From: Candidatus Colimorpha pelethequi
GTDB taxonomy: Bacteria; Bacteroidota; Bacteroidia; Bacteroidales; P3
Reading direction: 5' to 3'
DNA: 41,109 bases
Assembly (NCBI GenBank): GCA_018064245.1
Contig: JAGHVO010000038.1
Coordinates: 1 to 41,109, forward strand
Shown: positions 1 to 7,667 of the stretch, one piece after another
How the letters are laid out: every line of letters starts with the position of its first letter
How positions within the stretch are numbered: the first letter of the stretch is position 1
Made by a program: the position numbers and the translations under genes
Notes under the pieces: model-generated
What the model was told of the DNA's origin: nothing
The model's input: only the letters and a program-made list of their open reading frames with translations
Database searches by the model: none

Positions 1-66
1 CCCCGCAGGGGCGCCCTACTTTTTATATGTCCTTAAAAGAAAATATTGCAATAAAAATGAGCGTAA

Positions 67-99
67 TTGTACGAATTAGGAAATAAAGATGTATCTTTG
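67..99 (+). promoter_or_regulatory. Bacteroidota-type promoter for the arginine decarboxylase gene
   Basis: A TATCTTTG box at 92-99 matches the Bacteroidota -7 consensus TAnnTTTG. A TTG at 67-69 lies 22 bases upstream, close to the usual -33 distance. The box is followed by GCA, as in most boxes of this window. The implied leader to the ATG at 164 is about 58 bases. Confidence 0.6.
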
Positions 100-163
100 C
101 ATTCGAATTCAATCGACTTGGATTGATAGTTTTTATATAAACTAATTAAGTTACATTGCAAAA

Positions 164-1564
164 ATGAGAAACAAGTACTACGATCTGATTGATCAAACTT
201 TCGATTTTCCGCAAGATGAATTTCGTACCGAAGATGGAGAACTCTTTTTCCACGACATTCCTTTGATGGAAATCATCAAGCAGTACGGCACGCCGTTGAA
301 GATCACCTATCTGCCTAAAATCAGCAGTCAGATCCAGCGAGCAAAGCGTATGTTCAATGTCGCTATTGCAAAGACCGACTATCGTGGTACTTACAACTAT
401 TGCTACTGCACCAAGTCGAGTCATTTCTCGTTTGTGCTCGAAGAGGCGTTGAAGAACGACATCAATCTGGAGACTTCTTCGGCTTTCGACATCCCGTTGA
501 TTCAGGAACTTTACGAGCGTCGGCTTATCGACAAAGATAAGTTTATAGTCTGCAACGGCTACAAAAAACAGCAATATATAGAAAATATTGTAGAGCTTTA
601 CAATGACGGTTTCCATAACGTTGTGCCCATCATCGACAACAAAAACGAGTTCTATGCCCTCGACGAACTGTTGCAAAACCCGTCGGTTCCCATGAAATTA
701 GGTATCCGCATTGCGGCTGAAGAGGAACCCAAGTTTGATTTCTACACCTCTCGTTTGGGCATCCGCTACAACGACATCGTGAGTTTTTATGAAGAACACA
801 TCAAACAGAATCCCAAGTTCTCCTTCAAGATGCTTCATTTCTTCATCAATACGGGTATTCGTGATACCGCCTATTATTGGAATGAGTTGTCGAAGTGCGT
901 GAACGTCTATTGCGACCTCAAGCGCGTGTGTCCGAGCCTGGATTCTCTCAATATCGGCGGCGGTTTCCCCATTAAGGCTTCCTTGGCGGCAAACTACGAC
1001 TATGAATACATGTCGGAAGAAATTCTTGCCCAAATCAAGAATATCTGCGCCAATCGTGGCGTGGAGGAACCCAACATCTTCACCGAATTTGGTTCCTTTA
1101 CGGTGGGCGAGAGCGGCGCGACGCTGTACAGCATCCTTGATCAAAAACAACAGAACGACCGTGAGTTGTGGTATATGATCGACAGTTCTTTCATTACCAC
1201 TTTGCCCGACACTTGGGGTATCAACCAGCGTTTTATCATGCTGCCCGTCAACCATTGGGATTGCGAATACCAGCGGGTGTTTCTTGGTGGCTTGACTTGC
1301 GACAGTGAGGATTATTACAATGCCGATTCCCACGCCAACGCCATCTTCTTGCCCAAATTGCAGAAAGACGAGCCTCTCTACATCGGATTCTTCCATACGG
1401 GCGCCTACCAGGAGTCGTTGGGTGGGTATGGCGGCATCCAGCACTGTCTCATCCCTGCGCCCAAGCACATCATCATCGACAAGGACGAAAACGGAGAATA
1501 CACCACCAAACTTTTCGCCAAAGAGCAGAGCCACAAATCAATGCTGAAGATTTTGGGATATTGA
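164..1564 (+). CDS. speA: Arginine decarboxylase, PLP-dependent, alanine-racemase fold
   Basis: This 466-residue protein is a fold-type III (group IV) PLP-dependent decarboxylase, expected to convert arginine to agmatine in the cytoplasm at the head of polyamine synthesis. The PLP lysine is K84 in the segment YCTKSSHF, the phosphate-binding glycine loop is GGGFPI at about 265-270, and the C-terminal active-site motif CDSED starts at C379. The sequence closely resembles the roughly 465-residue proteins annotated as arginine decarboxylase in Flavobacteriia, which are shorter than the roughly 630-residue enterobacterial SpeA. The start is the first ATG after a good promoter box. It appears monocistronic, closed by a strong hairpin at 1626-1670. 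A related diamine or carboxynorspermidine decarboxylase specificity cannot be excluded from sequence alone. Confidence 0.85.
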   Translation: MRNKYYDLIDQTFDFPQDEFRTEDGELFFHDIPLMEIIKQYGTPLKITYLPKISSQIQRAKRMFNVAIAKTDYRGTYNYCYCTKSSHFSFVLEEALKNDINLETSSAFDIPLIQELYERRLIDKDKFIVCNGYKKQQYIENIVELYNDGFHNVVPIIDNKNEFYALDELLQNPSVPMKLGIRIAAEEEPKFDFYTSRLGIRYNDIVSFYEEHIKQNPKFSFKMLHFFINTGIRDTAYYWNELSKCVNVYCDLKRVCPSLDSLNIGGGFPIKASLAANYDYEYMSEEILAQIKNICANRGVEEPNIFTEFGSFTVGESGATLYSILDQKQQNDRELWYMIDSSFITTLPDTWGINQRFIMLPVNHWDCEYQRVFLGGLTCDSEDYYNADSHANAIFLPKLQKDEPLYIGFFHTGAYQESLGGYGGIQHCLIPAPKHIIIDKDENGEYTTKLFAKEQSHKSMLKILGY

Positions 1565-1625
1565 TAGGCTGCAATAGATTGCTTTTCCTTTGGCGAAAAT
1601 GCGTCAGAGTTTCCTCTATGAAGAA

Positions 1626-1670
1626 AAAAACGGCGCAACGTTACAATAAAAAAAACGTTGCGCCGTTTTT
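1626..1670. terminator. Strong 17-bp hairpin terminator, bidirectional
   Basis: The arms 1626-1642 and 1654-1670 are perfectly complementary over 17 bases, with an 11-base A-rich loop. The stem core is GGCGCAACG and the outer five pairs are A-T, giving T runs on both strands. It lies 62 bases after the speA stop. Its 3' arm ends only 2 bases before the first possible ATG (1673) of the next gene, so it also occupies the place where that gene's translation-initiation region should be. Confidence 0.85.
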
Positions 1671-1678
1671 GAATGTAT

Positions 1679-2617
1679 ATGAATAAGGTAAAATTGACGC
1701 TCATCGCCTGCTTTGCGCTCTTGGCGATGGGATGTAATAAGTTTGAAGGAGATGTTACGGTTCCTTCCTTTGTGCGTATTGATGCGCTGGAAGTGGAAAA
1801 AGCCGCTGTCGGTGAGGTCGGCAGAAGCGATGGCTGGTACACTGCCGACATTGATGCGGTTCAGTTGATCGCCTATTTTGATGGTGATGAAGCCGAGACA
1901 AATCTTGGCGCATTCCAGCTTCCTTGTACTGTTCCTGTGCTGCGAGTTGGAACGATGAAATATTTGCGTGTTGTCCCAGTTGTGAAGCAGAATGGCATCG
2001 CCGCAACGCGAATAGCATATCCATATTATCGCGACACTACGTTTACGGATATTGTCCTTCGTGAAAATGACACTACCTGTGTGGGTGAACTTGATCCGTT
2101 GACCAACAAATATGTGGTGAAAGTAAACTATTACAGCACGGAGAGAATCGATTGCAAATTCTATGACGATTTTGAGCTGCCGAAGACATCCATCCGTTTG
2201 GGGCCCACGCCGTCAGTGGTGCAATGGTCATCCGATGACGCTTCCCTGGCTTGTACAGGAAGAGGTTGCGCTCGTATTCATAGCAGCGCTTCGGACGCGA
2301 AAATGAAATTTGAGATACTCGATACGATTTCGGAAGACGATGCTACCACAATCTTGTATTTGGAGATGGATTATCGTACGGATGTGGAACTGCGCGTTGC
2401 GTTGCGTTGCCGAACCGGCTATTCCGAGGCAGAGTCCGAATACGATGTGATGAGCCTTTATCCTACCAATGAGTGGAAAAAGATCTACATCAATTTGGGA
2501 AAGACTTGGTCGATAGTCAACCATTATAAGAATTTTCATGTGGTATTCTATACTGTGAATTCCGACGGGATTGAAGGTGATACCTATGTCGACAATCTAA
2601 AAGTTATTGCGATATGA
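1679..2617 (+). CDS. Lipoprotein of unknown function, coupled to a sugar transferase gene
   Basis: The protein has 312 residues from the ATG at 1679; an in-frame ATG at 1673 would add two. Residues 1-18 form a signal peptide ending in the lipobox LAMGC, with C19 as the lipidated residue. No family is recognised. The C-terminal half, with alternating beta-like segments and the ending GDTYVDNLKVIAI, resembles a jelly-roll carbohydrate-binding fold, but this is a fold-level guess. The stop overlaps the start of the next gene (ATGA at 2614-2617), which implies translational coupling with the polyprenyl-phosphate sugar transferase. A role at the cell surface linked to polysaccharide synthesis is therefore inferred from context. 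The hairpin directly upstream leaves no room for a ribosome-binding site. Confidence 0.75.
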   Translation: MNKVKLTLIACFALLAMGCNKFEGDVTVPSFVRIDALEVEKAAVGEVGRSDGWYTADIDAVQLIAYFDGDEAETNLGAFQLPCTVPVLRVGTMKYLRVVPVVKQNGIAATRIAYPYYRDTTFTDIVLRENDTTCVGELDPLTNKYVVKVNYYSTERIDCKFYDDFELPKTSIRLGPTPSVVQWSSDDASLACTGRGCARIHSSASDAKMKFEILDTISEDDATTILYLEMDYRTDVELRVALRCRTGYSEAESEYDVMSLYPTNEWKKIYINLGKTWSIVNHYKNFHVVFYTVNSDGIEGDTYVDNLKVIAI

Positions 2618-4032
2618 AGGAAAGCCGCCAAAAAATAAAATATATTGTATGTGATACAATTTCGGCTATCGTTGCTTGGATAGCATTCTTCGCTATCAGA
2701 AAGGTGCTTCTGGACACCGAAACGGCAACGTCGATGCAGTCTGTTTTCCACGATCCCAACCTGTGGTGGGGCGTTGTCTTTGTGCCATGTGGATGGTTGT
2801 TGCTCTACACTATACAGGGTGTCTATCGCAATGTGCTGCGTAAGGCGCGATTGAAAGAACTGCGTCAGACGTTCTATTCCACGTTGCTGGGCGTGGTGGT
2901 GATTTTCTTTGTGGTGATGCTTGACGACCAGGTGGCCTCTTACAAATATTATTATGTCTCCATCTTGACGCTCTTCGCAATTCATTTTGTGCTTACCTAT
3001 TCGTGCCGACTTATCATCACTTCGCACATGGTCAAGATGGTGCATTCGCGCCGACTTGGTTTCTCCACTTTGATGATTGGCAGCAACAACCGCGCTTATC
3101 AAACCTATCTGGACTTGGAAAACCAGGAGATTTATTCGGGAAATCTGTTTGTGGGATTTGTCTCGACCGATGGCACCGAGGATGACCGATTGACGCGGGT
3201 TATGCCTTGCCTAGGCGGTTGCGACGATATTCCCGCCATTGTGGAACGTTACGAGGTAAAAGAGGCTATTATCGCCGTAGAAGATTCGGAACAGGACAAG
3301 ATAAAAGAACTTCTCAGGGTGTTGAGCACCTGTGGCGAGATTATTATCAAAGTCACTCCCGAGGCGCGCGACATCTTGTTGGGCTCGGTTAAGGTGGACA
3401 ATATCTTCCATTCTCCGCTGATTTCCATCAATAACCGTTTGATGGACGAGTGGCAGTATGGTGTGAAGCGTATGTTCGACATCATCATTTCTATTTTGGT
3501 GATGATTCTGCTTTCTCCTGTCTATCTCATAACGGCCATCATTGTCAAGGTTACTTCCCCCGGACCTGTGTTTTATGCGCAAGAGCGTATCGGCTACCTT
3601 GGGGTGCCTTTCAAGATGCACAAGTTCCGTTCTATGTATGTCGATGCCGAGGCTTCGGGCCCGGCTCTTTCTCAGGACAACGACCCTCGTATTACGCCAT
3701 TTGGCCGCTTTATGCGCAAGGTCCGTCTCGACGAGATTCCGCAGTTCTATAATGTGCTGAAGGGGACAATGTCGTTGGTGGGACCTCGCCCCGAACGACA
3801 GTATTTCATCGACCAGATTGTCCGCCGTGCGCCCGAATATATGCTGCTTCATAGGGTGAAACCTGGCATTACTTCGTGGGGCCAAGTGAAGTACGGCTAT
3901 GCCAGCAATGTGGACGAGATGGTGGAACGCTTGAAATACGATTTGTTGTATCTCGACAATATGACGCTCGCCACGGATGTTAAAATCCTGCTCTACACGG
4001 TCATTATCATCTGTCAGGGAAGAGGAAAATAA
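2614..4032 (+). CDS. Polyprenyl-phosphate sugar-1-phosphate transferase (WcaJ/WbaP type)
   Basis: This 472-residue inner-membrane enzyme should transfer a sugar-1-phosphate from a nucleotide sugar to undecaprenyl phosphate, the first step of exopolysaccharide or O-antigen repeat assembly. Four hydrophobic helices lie at about 10-28, 51-68, 89-104 and 112-130. A CoA-binding-like/NAD-fold middle region follows, then the bacterial sugar transferase domain from about 284. That domain carries the reentrant helix after KRMFD, the motif FKMHKFRSM, the acidic pair in RLDEIPQF and the signature SLVGPRPE. Length and order fit the polyisoprenyl-phosphate hexose-1-phosphate transferase family. The start overlaps the upstream lipoprotein stop. 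Which sugar is used cannot be read from the sequence. A flippase that could act on its product lies at 26535-28022, not adjacent. Confidence 0.9.
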   Translation: MKESRQKIKYIVCDTISAIVAWIAFFAIRKVLLDTETATSMQSVFHDPNLWWGVVFVPCGWLLLYTIQGVYRNVLRKARLKELRQTFYSTLLGVVVIFFVVMLDDQVASYKYYYVSILTLFAIHFVLTYSCRLIITSHMVKMVHSRRLGFSTLMIGSNNRAYQTYLDLENQEIYSGNLFVGFVSTDGTEDDRLTRVMPCLGGCDDIPAIVERYEVKEAIIAVEDSEQDKIKELLRVLSTCGEIIIKVTPEARDILLGSVKVDNIFHSPLISINNRLMDEWQYGVKRMFDIIISILVMILLSPVYLITAIIVKVTSPGPVFYAQERIGYLGVPFKMHKFRSMYVDAEASGPALSQDNDPRITPFGRFMRKVRLDEIPQFYNVLKGTMSLVGPRPERQYFIDQIVRRAPEYMLLHRVKPGITSWGQVKYGYASNVDEMVERLKYDLLYLDNMTLATDVKILLYTVIIICQGRGK

Positions 4033-4067
4033 AACAACGAAATTTCTTTAATTATCAATTATCTAAG

Positions 4068-4781
4068 ATGAATAAAATCTTTACAACCATTATTATCGCT
4101 TTGGCCATCGTGGGAATGACGGCTTGTAACAATAAGAAAGCTCCCAAACTCGAAACTTCTGAAGATACCTTGAGTTGGGCGTTGGGCGAGAGTTTCGCAA
4201 TGTCGATGATGCAGAACAATCTGCAAGTCGATAAAGATCTGGTCATTGAGGCTTTCCGACATACTGTTGAAGGTTGGGAGCAGCCGTTTGACGAGTCTGT
4301 ATGCGAGGCGGCCTACAAAAAGCTCACCATGCAAGCAATGATGAATCAACAGCAGCGTCAGCAATCGCAAAACAGTGACATCGCTGCTAAGGAAGAGGCT
4401 TATTTCAAGAAACTTGTGGCTGAAAATCCGAATGTAAAAAAATCCGACAAGGGCTTTTATTATGAGGTGCTGAGAGCTGGCAAGGGCAAGAACGCAAAAT
4501 TTGGCGAGCGTATCTCTTTCGACTATAAGGGCTATTTTATGTTTACGGGCGAACAGTTCGACCAGTCGAATGGTTACAGTGGCGGTGAACCCATTATCCA
4601 TGTGGTTGGCAATCCAATGTTCCCAGGATTGTTGGAAGGCTTGCAGTTGATGAATACTGGAGCGTTGTACAGGTTTTATTTCCCCAATCAGATGGCATTT
4701 GGCGCCAATGGTTCCGAGGATATTCCTCCTTATACTGCAGTTATCTATGAGGTGGAATTGCATGAAATAATGAACGACTAA
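4068..4781 (+). CDS. FKBP-type peptidyl-prolyl cis-trans isomerase lipoprotein
   Basis: The protein has 237 residues, a type II signal peptide and the lipobox GMTAC (C20), so it should be membrane-anchored and face the periplasm. Residues about 30-125 match the FKBP N-terminal dimerisation domain, including a Gln-rich helical stretch near 93-103. Residues about 140-234 form the FKBP isomerase domain, with the motifs GERISFDYKGYF, PGLLEGLQLM and IPPYTAVIYEVEL. It probably helps fold exported proteins, in the manner of FkpA or Mip. It begins 35 bases after the sugar transferase stop and ends 5 bases before the phosphodiesterase gene, so it may share a transcript with both. Confidence 0.9.
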   Translation: MNKIFTTIIIALAIVGMTACNNKKAPKLETSEDTLSWALGESFAMSMMQNNLQVDKDLVIEAFRHTVEGWEQPFDESVCEAAYKKLTMQAMMNQQQRQQSQNSDIAAKEEAYFKKLVAENPNVKKSDKGFYYEVLRAGKGKNAKFGERISFDYKGYFMFTGEQFDQSNGYSGGEPIIHVVGNPMFPGLLEGLQLMNTGALYRFYFPNQMAFGANGSEDIPPYTAVIYEVELHEIMND

Positions 4782-4786
4782 TCGTA

Positions 4787-5281
4787 ATGAAACGCATCGG
4801 CGTTCTTTCCGACACCCACGGCACGCTTCCGCAGCAGGTCTTTTCGTTCTTTGACCAGTGCGACGAGTTGTGGCATGCTGGCGACTTGGGTCCCGATGTT
4901 TTGGAACCTTTGCGTACCTTCAAGCCCGTAAGGGCGGTCTATGGCAACATGGACAACTTCAGTCTGCATTACGAGCTACCGCAGACCGACCTTTTCCGCT
5001 GCGAAGGCTTGAAGGTGATGATGACTCATATTGGCGGCTGGCCAGAGCACTATCCTGCACCTATTTTGAAACTCCTACAAGAGGAGAAACCCGATATCTT
5101 TGTCTGCGGTCACAGCCACATCCTCAAGGTGATGTACGACAAACAACTCAACCTCCTGCACATCAATCCGGGCGCAGCTGGCCGTCAAGGTTTCCATAAG
5201 GTTGGTACCTTGGTTCGATTCACCATTGATGGCACCCCCAAGGACTTGGAAGTGCTTGACTTCCCCAAGTTTGGGAACTGA
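4787..5281 (+). CDS. YfcE/MJ0936-type metallophosphoesterase
   Basis: This 164-residue cytoplasmic protein shows the full calcineurin-like metal-binding set: D9 and H11 in SDTHG, D33 in HAGD, N54 in YGNMD, H81 in MTHIGG, and H109 and H111 in CGHSH. It is the usual length for the YfcE/MJ0936 group, members of which hydrolyse phosphodiester substrates in vitro with Mn or Ni. The physiological substrate is unknown. It starts 5 bases after the FKBP gene stop, so the two are probably co-transcribed. Confidence 0.88.
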   Translation: MKRIGVLSDTHGTLPQQVFSFFDQCDELWHAGDLGPDVLEPLRTFKPVRAVYGNMDNFSLHYELPQTDLFRCEGLKVMMTHIGGWPEHYPAPILKLLQEEKPDIFVCGHSHILKVMYDKQLNLLHINPGAAGRQGFHKVGTLVRFTIDGTPKDLEVLDFPKFGN

Positions 5282-5340
5282 TCGGGTGACATCTGAAAAT
5301 TGCTTTTTGCGATTTTGCAAAATTCATCAAACAGATTATT

Positions 5341-5640
5341 ATGAACCAATTGATGGGATGCTGTGGTTTGGATTGTGGGACTTGTGAGGCACGCAAAGCC
5401 ACCCTTGAAAACAATGACGCTCTCCGTGCCAAAGTGGCCGCGGATTGGAGCAGGTTGAACGGCTTTGAGATAAAACCAGAATGGATAAACTGTGAAGGCT
5501 GTCGTACCCAAGGGGTGAAAACCGTCTATTGCGAGCAGATGTGCGCAATCCGCCCTTGTGTACTCGGCAAAGGTTATGCAACCTGTCACGATTGTGCCGA
5601 AAAAGACCTCTGCCCCAAACTGGCGGTAATAAAGAATTAG
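5341..5640 (+). CDS. DUF3795 cysteine-rich small protein
   Basis: This 99-residue protein carries a cysteine pattern typical of DUF3795: CCGLDCGTC near the N-terminus, CEGC in the middle, and C-x3-C, C and C-x2-C groups towards the end. The many cysteines suggest metal or Fe-S binding, but no function is established for the family. It has no signal peptide, so it should be cytoplasmic. It begins 59 bases after the metallophosphoesterase gene and is convergent with the EamA transporter gene downstream. Confidence 0.8.
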   Translation: MNQLMGCCGLDCGTCEARKATLENNDALRAKVAADWSRLNGFEIKPEWINCEGCRTQGVKTVYCEQMCAIRPCVLGKGYATCHDCAEKDLCPKLAVIKN

Positions 5641-5733
5641 TGTCTTCGCAACGGCTCTTTCTCGCCTCAGTATAAGACCTTTATATATTCCAATCAATTA
5701 AGCGAAAAGAGTTTGTGGCTTTCCCTTTTTTTC

Positions 5734-5766
5734 AAAAAAAAACTTCAGTGACTTCTGCGTGAGAAG
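5734..5766 (-). terminator. Possible weak terminator for the EamA gene
   Basis: On the minus strand a 5-bp stem, CTTCT/AGAAG (plus-strand 5752-5766), lies directly after the EamA stop. It is followed after about nine bases by a run of nine T (5734-5742). The stem is short, so this is tentative. Confidence 0.3.
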
Positions 5767-5773
5767 CAACAAT

Positions 5774-6649
5774 TTATCGTTGTGCGATGATGACGCCAGT
5801 CACTACGATTGCGACCCCCAACATCTTGGTCCAGAAAAATTGCTCTTGTCCGATGACGAGGGCGGCGATGAGTGAGAATACGGGAATGACGTTGGTGAAA
5901 ATGCAGGCTGATGATGCCCCAAGTTTGCGGATGCCGACGTTGTAGAATATGTAAGCCAATGTGCTGCAGAAAATTCCCAATACCAGAATCATGAGAATCA
6001 TGGAAGGCGAGTAGCTGAGTTGGGGCAACGCTTTTCCGTCGCACAGCAACATCAACGGCAGGTAGTAAAGAAACCCGAAAAGATTCTGATAGACCGTGAT
6101 GGTTGCGGGACGGTAGTGATCCACCACTTTTACCAAGAGAAGTGTGTAGAATACAGCTACCACTACAGCGCCTATCAGGAACAACATGCCTTTGATGTTG
6201 CCGTTTAGGGACTCACCGCCGACAAGCATAAGTCCGATGCCTACCACGGAAAGTACGATACCTATCAGTGTGGATGCCTGAATTTTTTCTTTATAGACTG
6301 CCGCCATGCCGAAAGGCACGAACAAAGGAATGGTGGCGACGACCACGGCGGAGAGGCTTCCGCTTACCAGTTCCACGCCGCTGGTCTCGCAAAAACTGTA
6401 GAGGAACGGCTCGGCGAATGCAATAAGCAGAAACCATTTAATGTCTTTTTTCTGCATCCGCTCCATCTTTTTTGTGAGCAAAAGGGTTGGCAAAAAAACG
6501 CATGTGGCAAGTAACAAACGGAAGGAGATGAGTATGAGTGGTGTGAGTGCTGATTCGGTGAGAAACAATTGTTTGGTGAGAATGAAACTGACGCCCCAGA
6601 TTGCCGATGCGAGAGCCAAAAGGAAGTATGTGAGCGTGTTTTTTGCCAT
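5774..6649 (-). CDS. EamA/DMT family transporter
   Basis: The 291-residue integral membrane protein has about ten hydrophobic helices arranged as two EamA repeats. The first repeat opens with a segment reading IWGVSFILTKQLF, typical of drug/metabolite transporters, and the second begins around residue 150. It probably exports a small metabolite across the inner membrane; the substrate cannot be read. The frame stays open for 77 codons upstream, but the methionine at 6649 is the natural start: the mature family starts here, and a TACTTTTG promoter box lies 16 bases upstream. The gene is divergent from the secreted protein gene at 6738. Confidence 0.85.
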   Translation of the reverse strand: MAKNTLTYFLLALASAIWGVSFILTKQLFLTESALTPLILISFRLLLATCVFLPTLLLTKKMERMQKKDIKWFLLIAFAEPFLYSFCETSGVELVSGSLSAVVVATIPLFVPFGMAAVYKEKIQASTLIGIVLSVVGIGLMLVGGESLNGNIKGMLFLIGAVVVAVFYTLLLVKVVDHYRPATITVYQNLFGFLYYLPLMLLCDGKALPQLSYSPSMILMILVLGIFCSTLAYIFYNVGIRKLGASSACIFTNVIPVFSLIAALVIGQEQFFWTKMLGVAIVVTGVIIAQR

Positions 6650-6665
6650 GGGTTCATTTTTTTTG

Positions 6666-6673
6666 CAAAAGTA
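6666..6673 (-). promoter_or_regulatory. Promoter -7 box for the EamA gene
   Basis: On the minus strand these bases read TACTTTTG, a full match to TAnnTTTG, followed by GCA. The implied start of transcription is about ten bases upstream of the ATG at 6649. I see no clear -33 TTG at the expected distance. Confidence 0.45.
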
Positions 6674-6737
6674 CAAATAATTTTTTATGCGCTTTTTCGT
6701 TATAAGATAAAAAGAACAGAAACAAATTATCTTTACA

Positions 6738-7493
6738 ATGAAAAAAGTTATACTTTTGGTCGCAGCAGTGCTGCTTTCTTCCAGTGTGCTGTTTGCACAG
6801 AAATCTTTTAAGGGTATTGTAAAATACAAAGTTGAATCGACGGGAACGGTTCCTTTCCAGGTTCCTGACGAGGTCGCCAACGCTGAGGTAAAAGTGATGG
6901 GCGAGTCGCTCTACACCACCAGCGCCATTTTCATGAGCTCTCCGGTCACCGAGCAAGTGCTCGTCAAAGGTCTCACCATCTATCAGTGCATGAACTTCAG
7001 CCAGCTCCTCGGCTACCTCCGTAGCAACGGCAGCGAGTTCACCTACCAGGGCGAAGGCAAACTCCTCGTCAAGGGCTCCCAGGAAAAGTCCTCCCTCGAC
7101 AGCCTCACCATCGTTGATACCGAGGCAGGTCACTACTATTATGAATATGTTGACGGCGAAACCCAGACCATCGCTGGCCGTACCGCCAAGAAAGTCATCA
7201 AGCACTACTTCGACGAGGCTGGCGAGGATCACCCCGTCGTGATGTGGTACACCGATGAGATTGGACCCGAATACAATGTCCTCTTTGAAGGCATCAAAGG
7301 TATGCCCATGATGTGCTCCGTCGAGCTGGGCGAAGGCAAGGCCATCACCTACACCGCCGTTGAAGTCGTTTCCGGCAAGGTTAAGGATGCCGACTTCCTC
7401 CTGCCCATGGGCTTCGAAGAACTCCCCGAAGACGACCTCAAAGTCCTCATGGAGGAAATCCAGGAAGAGGTGGAACTGCTCCAAGGCGAATAA
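6738..7493 (+). CDS. Secreted GLPGLI/DUF4412-like protein
   Basis: The protein has 251 residues, with a signal peptide of about 20 residues ending VLFAQ. The mature part starts with a KGIVKYKV strand. The motif IAGRTAKKV leads into MWYTDEIGP and a segment reading EGIKGMPM, an order seen in the GLPGLI and DUF4412 periplasmic families of Bacteroidota. Their function is unknown. The C-terminus is an acidic helix rich in glutamate. The gene uses mostly C-ending codons and is much richer in GC than its neighbours (37 of 60 bases at 7021-7080), suggesting strong expression or a different origin. A hairpin terminator follows, so it is probably monocistronic. Confidence 0.75.
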   Translation: MKKVILLVAAVLLSSSVLFAQKSFKGIVKYKVESTGTVPFQVPDEVANAEVKVMGESLYTTSAIFMSSPVTEQVLVKGLTIYQCMNFSQLLGYLRSNGSEFTYQGEGKLLVKGSQEKSSLDSLTIVDTEAGHYYYEYVDGETQTIAGRTAKKVIKHYFDEAGEDHPVVMWYTDEIGPEYNVLFEGIKGMPMMCSVELGEGKAITYTAVEVVSGKVKDADFLLPMGFEELPEDDLKVLMEEIQEEVELLQGE

Positions 7494-7555
7494 TAATTGG
7501 CGCAAAGTCCATTGTGGAGGCGTCGGTTTTGAGTCTCCGCATTAAAATATCTTAG

Positions 7556-7584
7556 CCGGAATGGTGTCTCACTGTTCCGGTTTT
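7556..7584 (+). terminator. Hairpin terminator after the GLPGLI-like gene
   Basis: The arms CCGGAA (7556-7561) and TTCCGG (7575-7580) enclose a loop that contains an inner GTG/CAC pairing. TTTT follows at 7581-7584. It lies 62 bases past the stop. Confidence 0.6.
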
Positions 7585-7667
7585 GAAAGTTTATTAACAG
7601 GCGTTGGAAATAAGGTTTTTATTGTCTAAGCGCCGATACCAAATCACTGCTCACCTTTCTCCAAATT

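Noticed and set aside
1..25. Small CCCC-GCA-GGGG hairpin with T run at the left edge
   Set aside because: It may be the tail of a terminator from the preceding gene, but the stem is only four pairs and the context is cut off.
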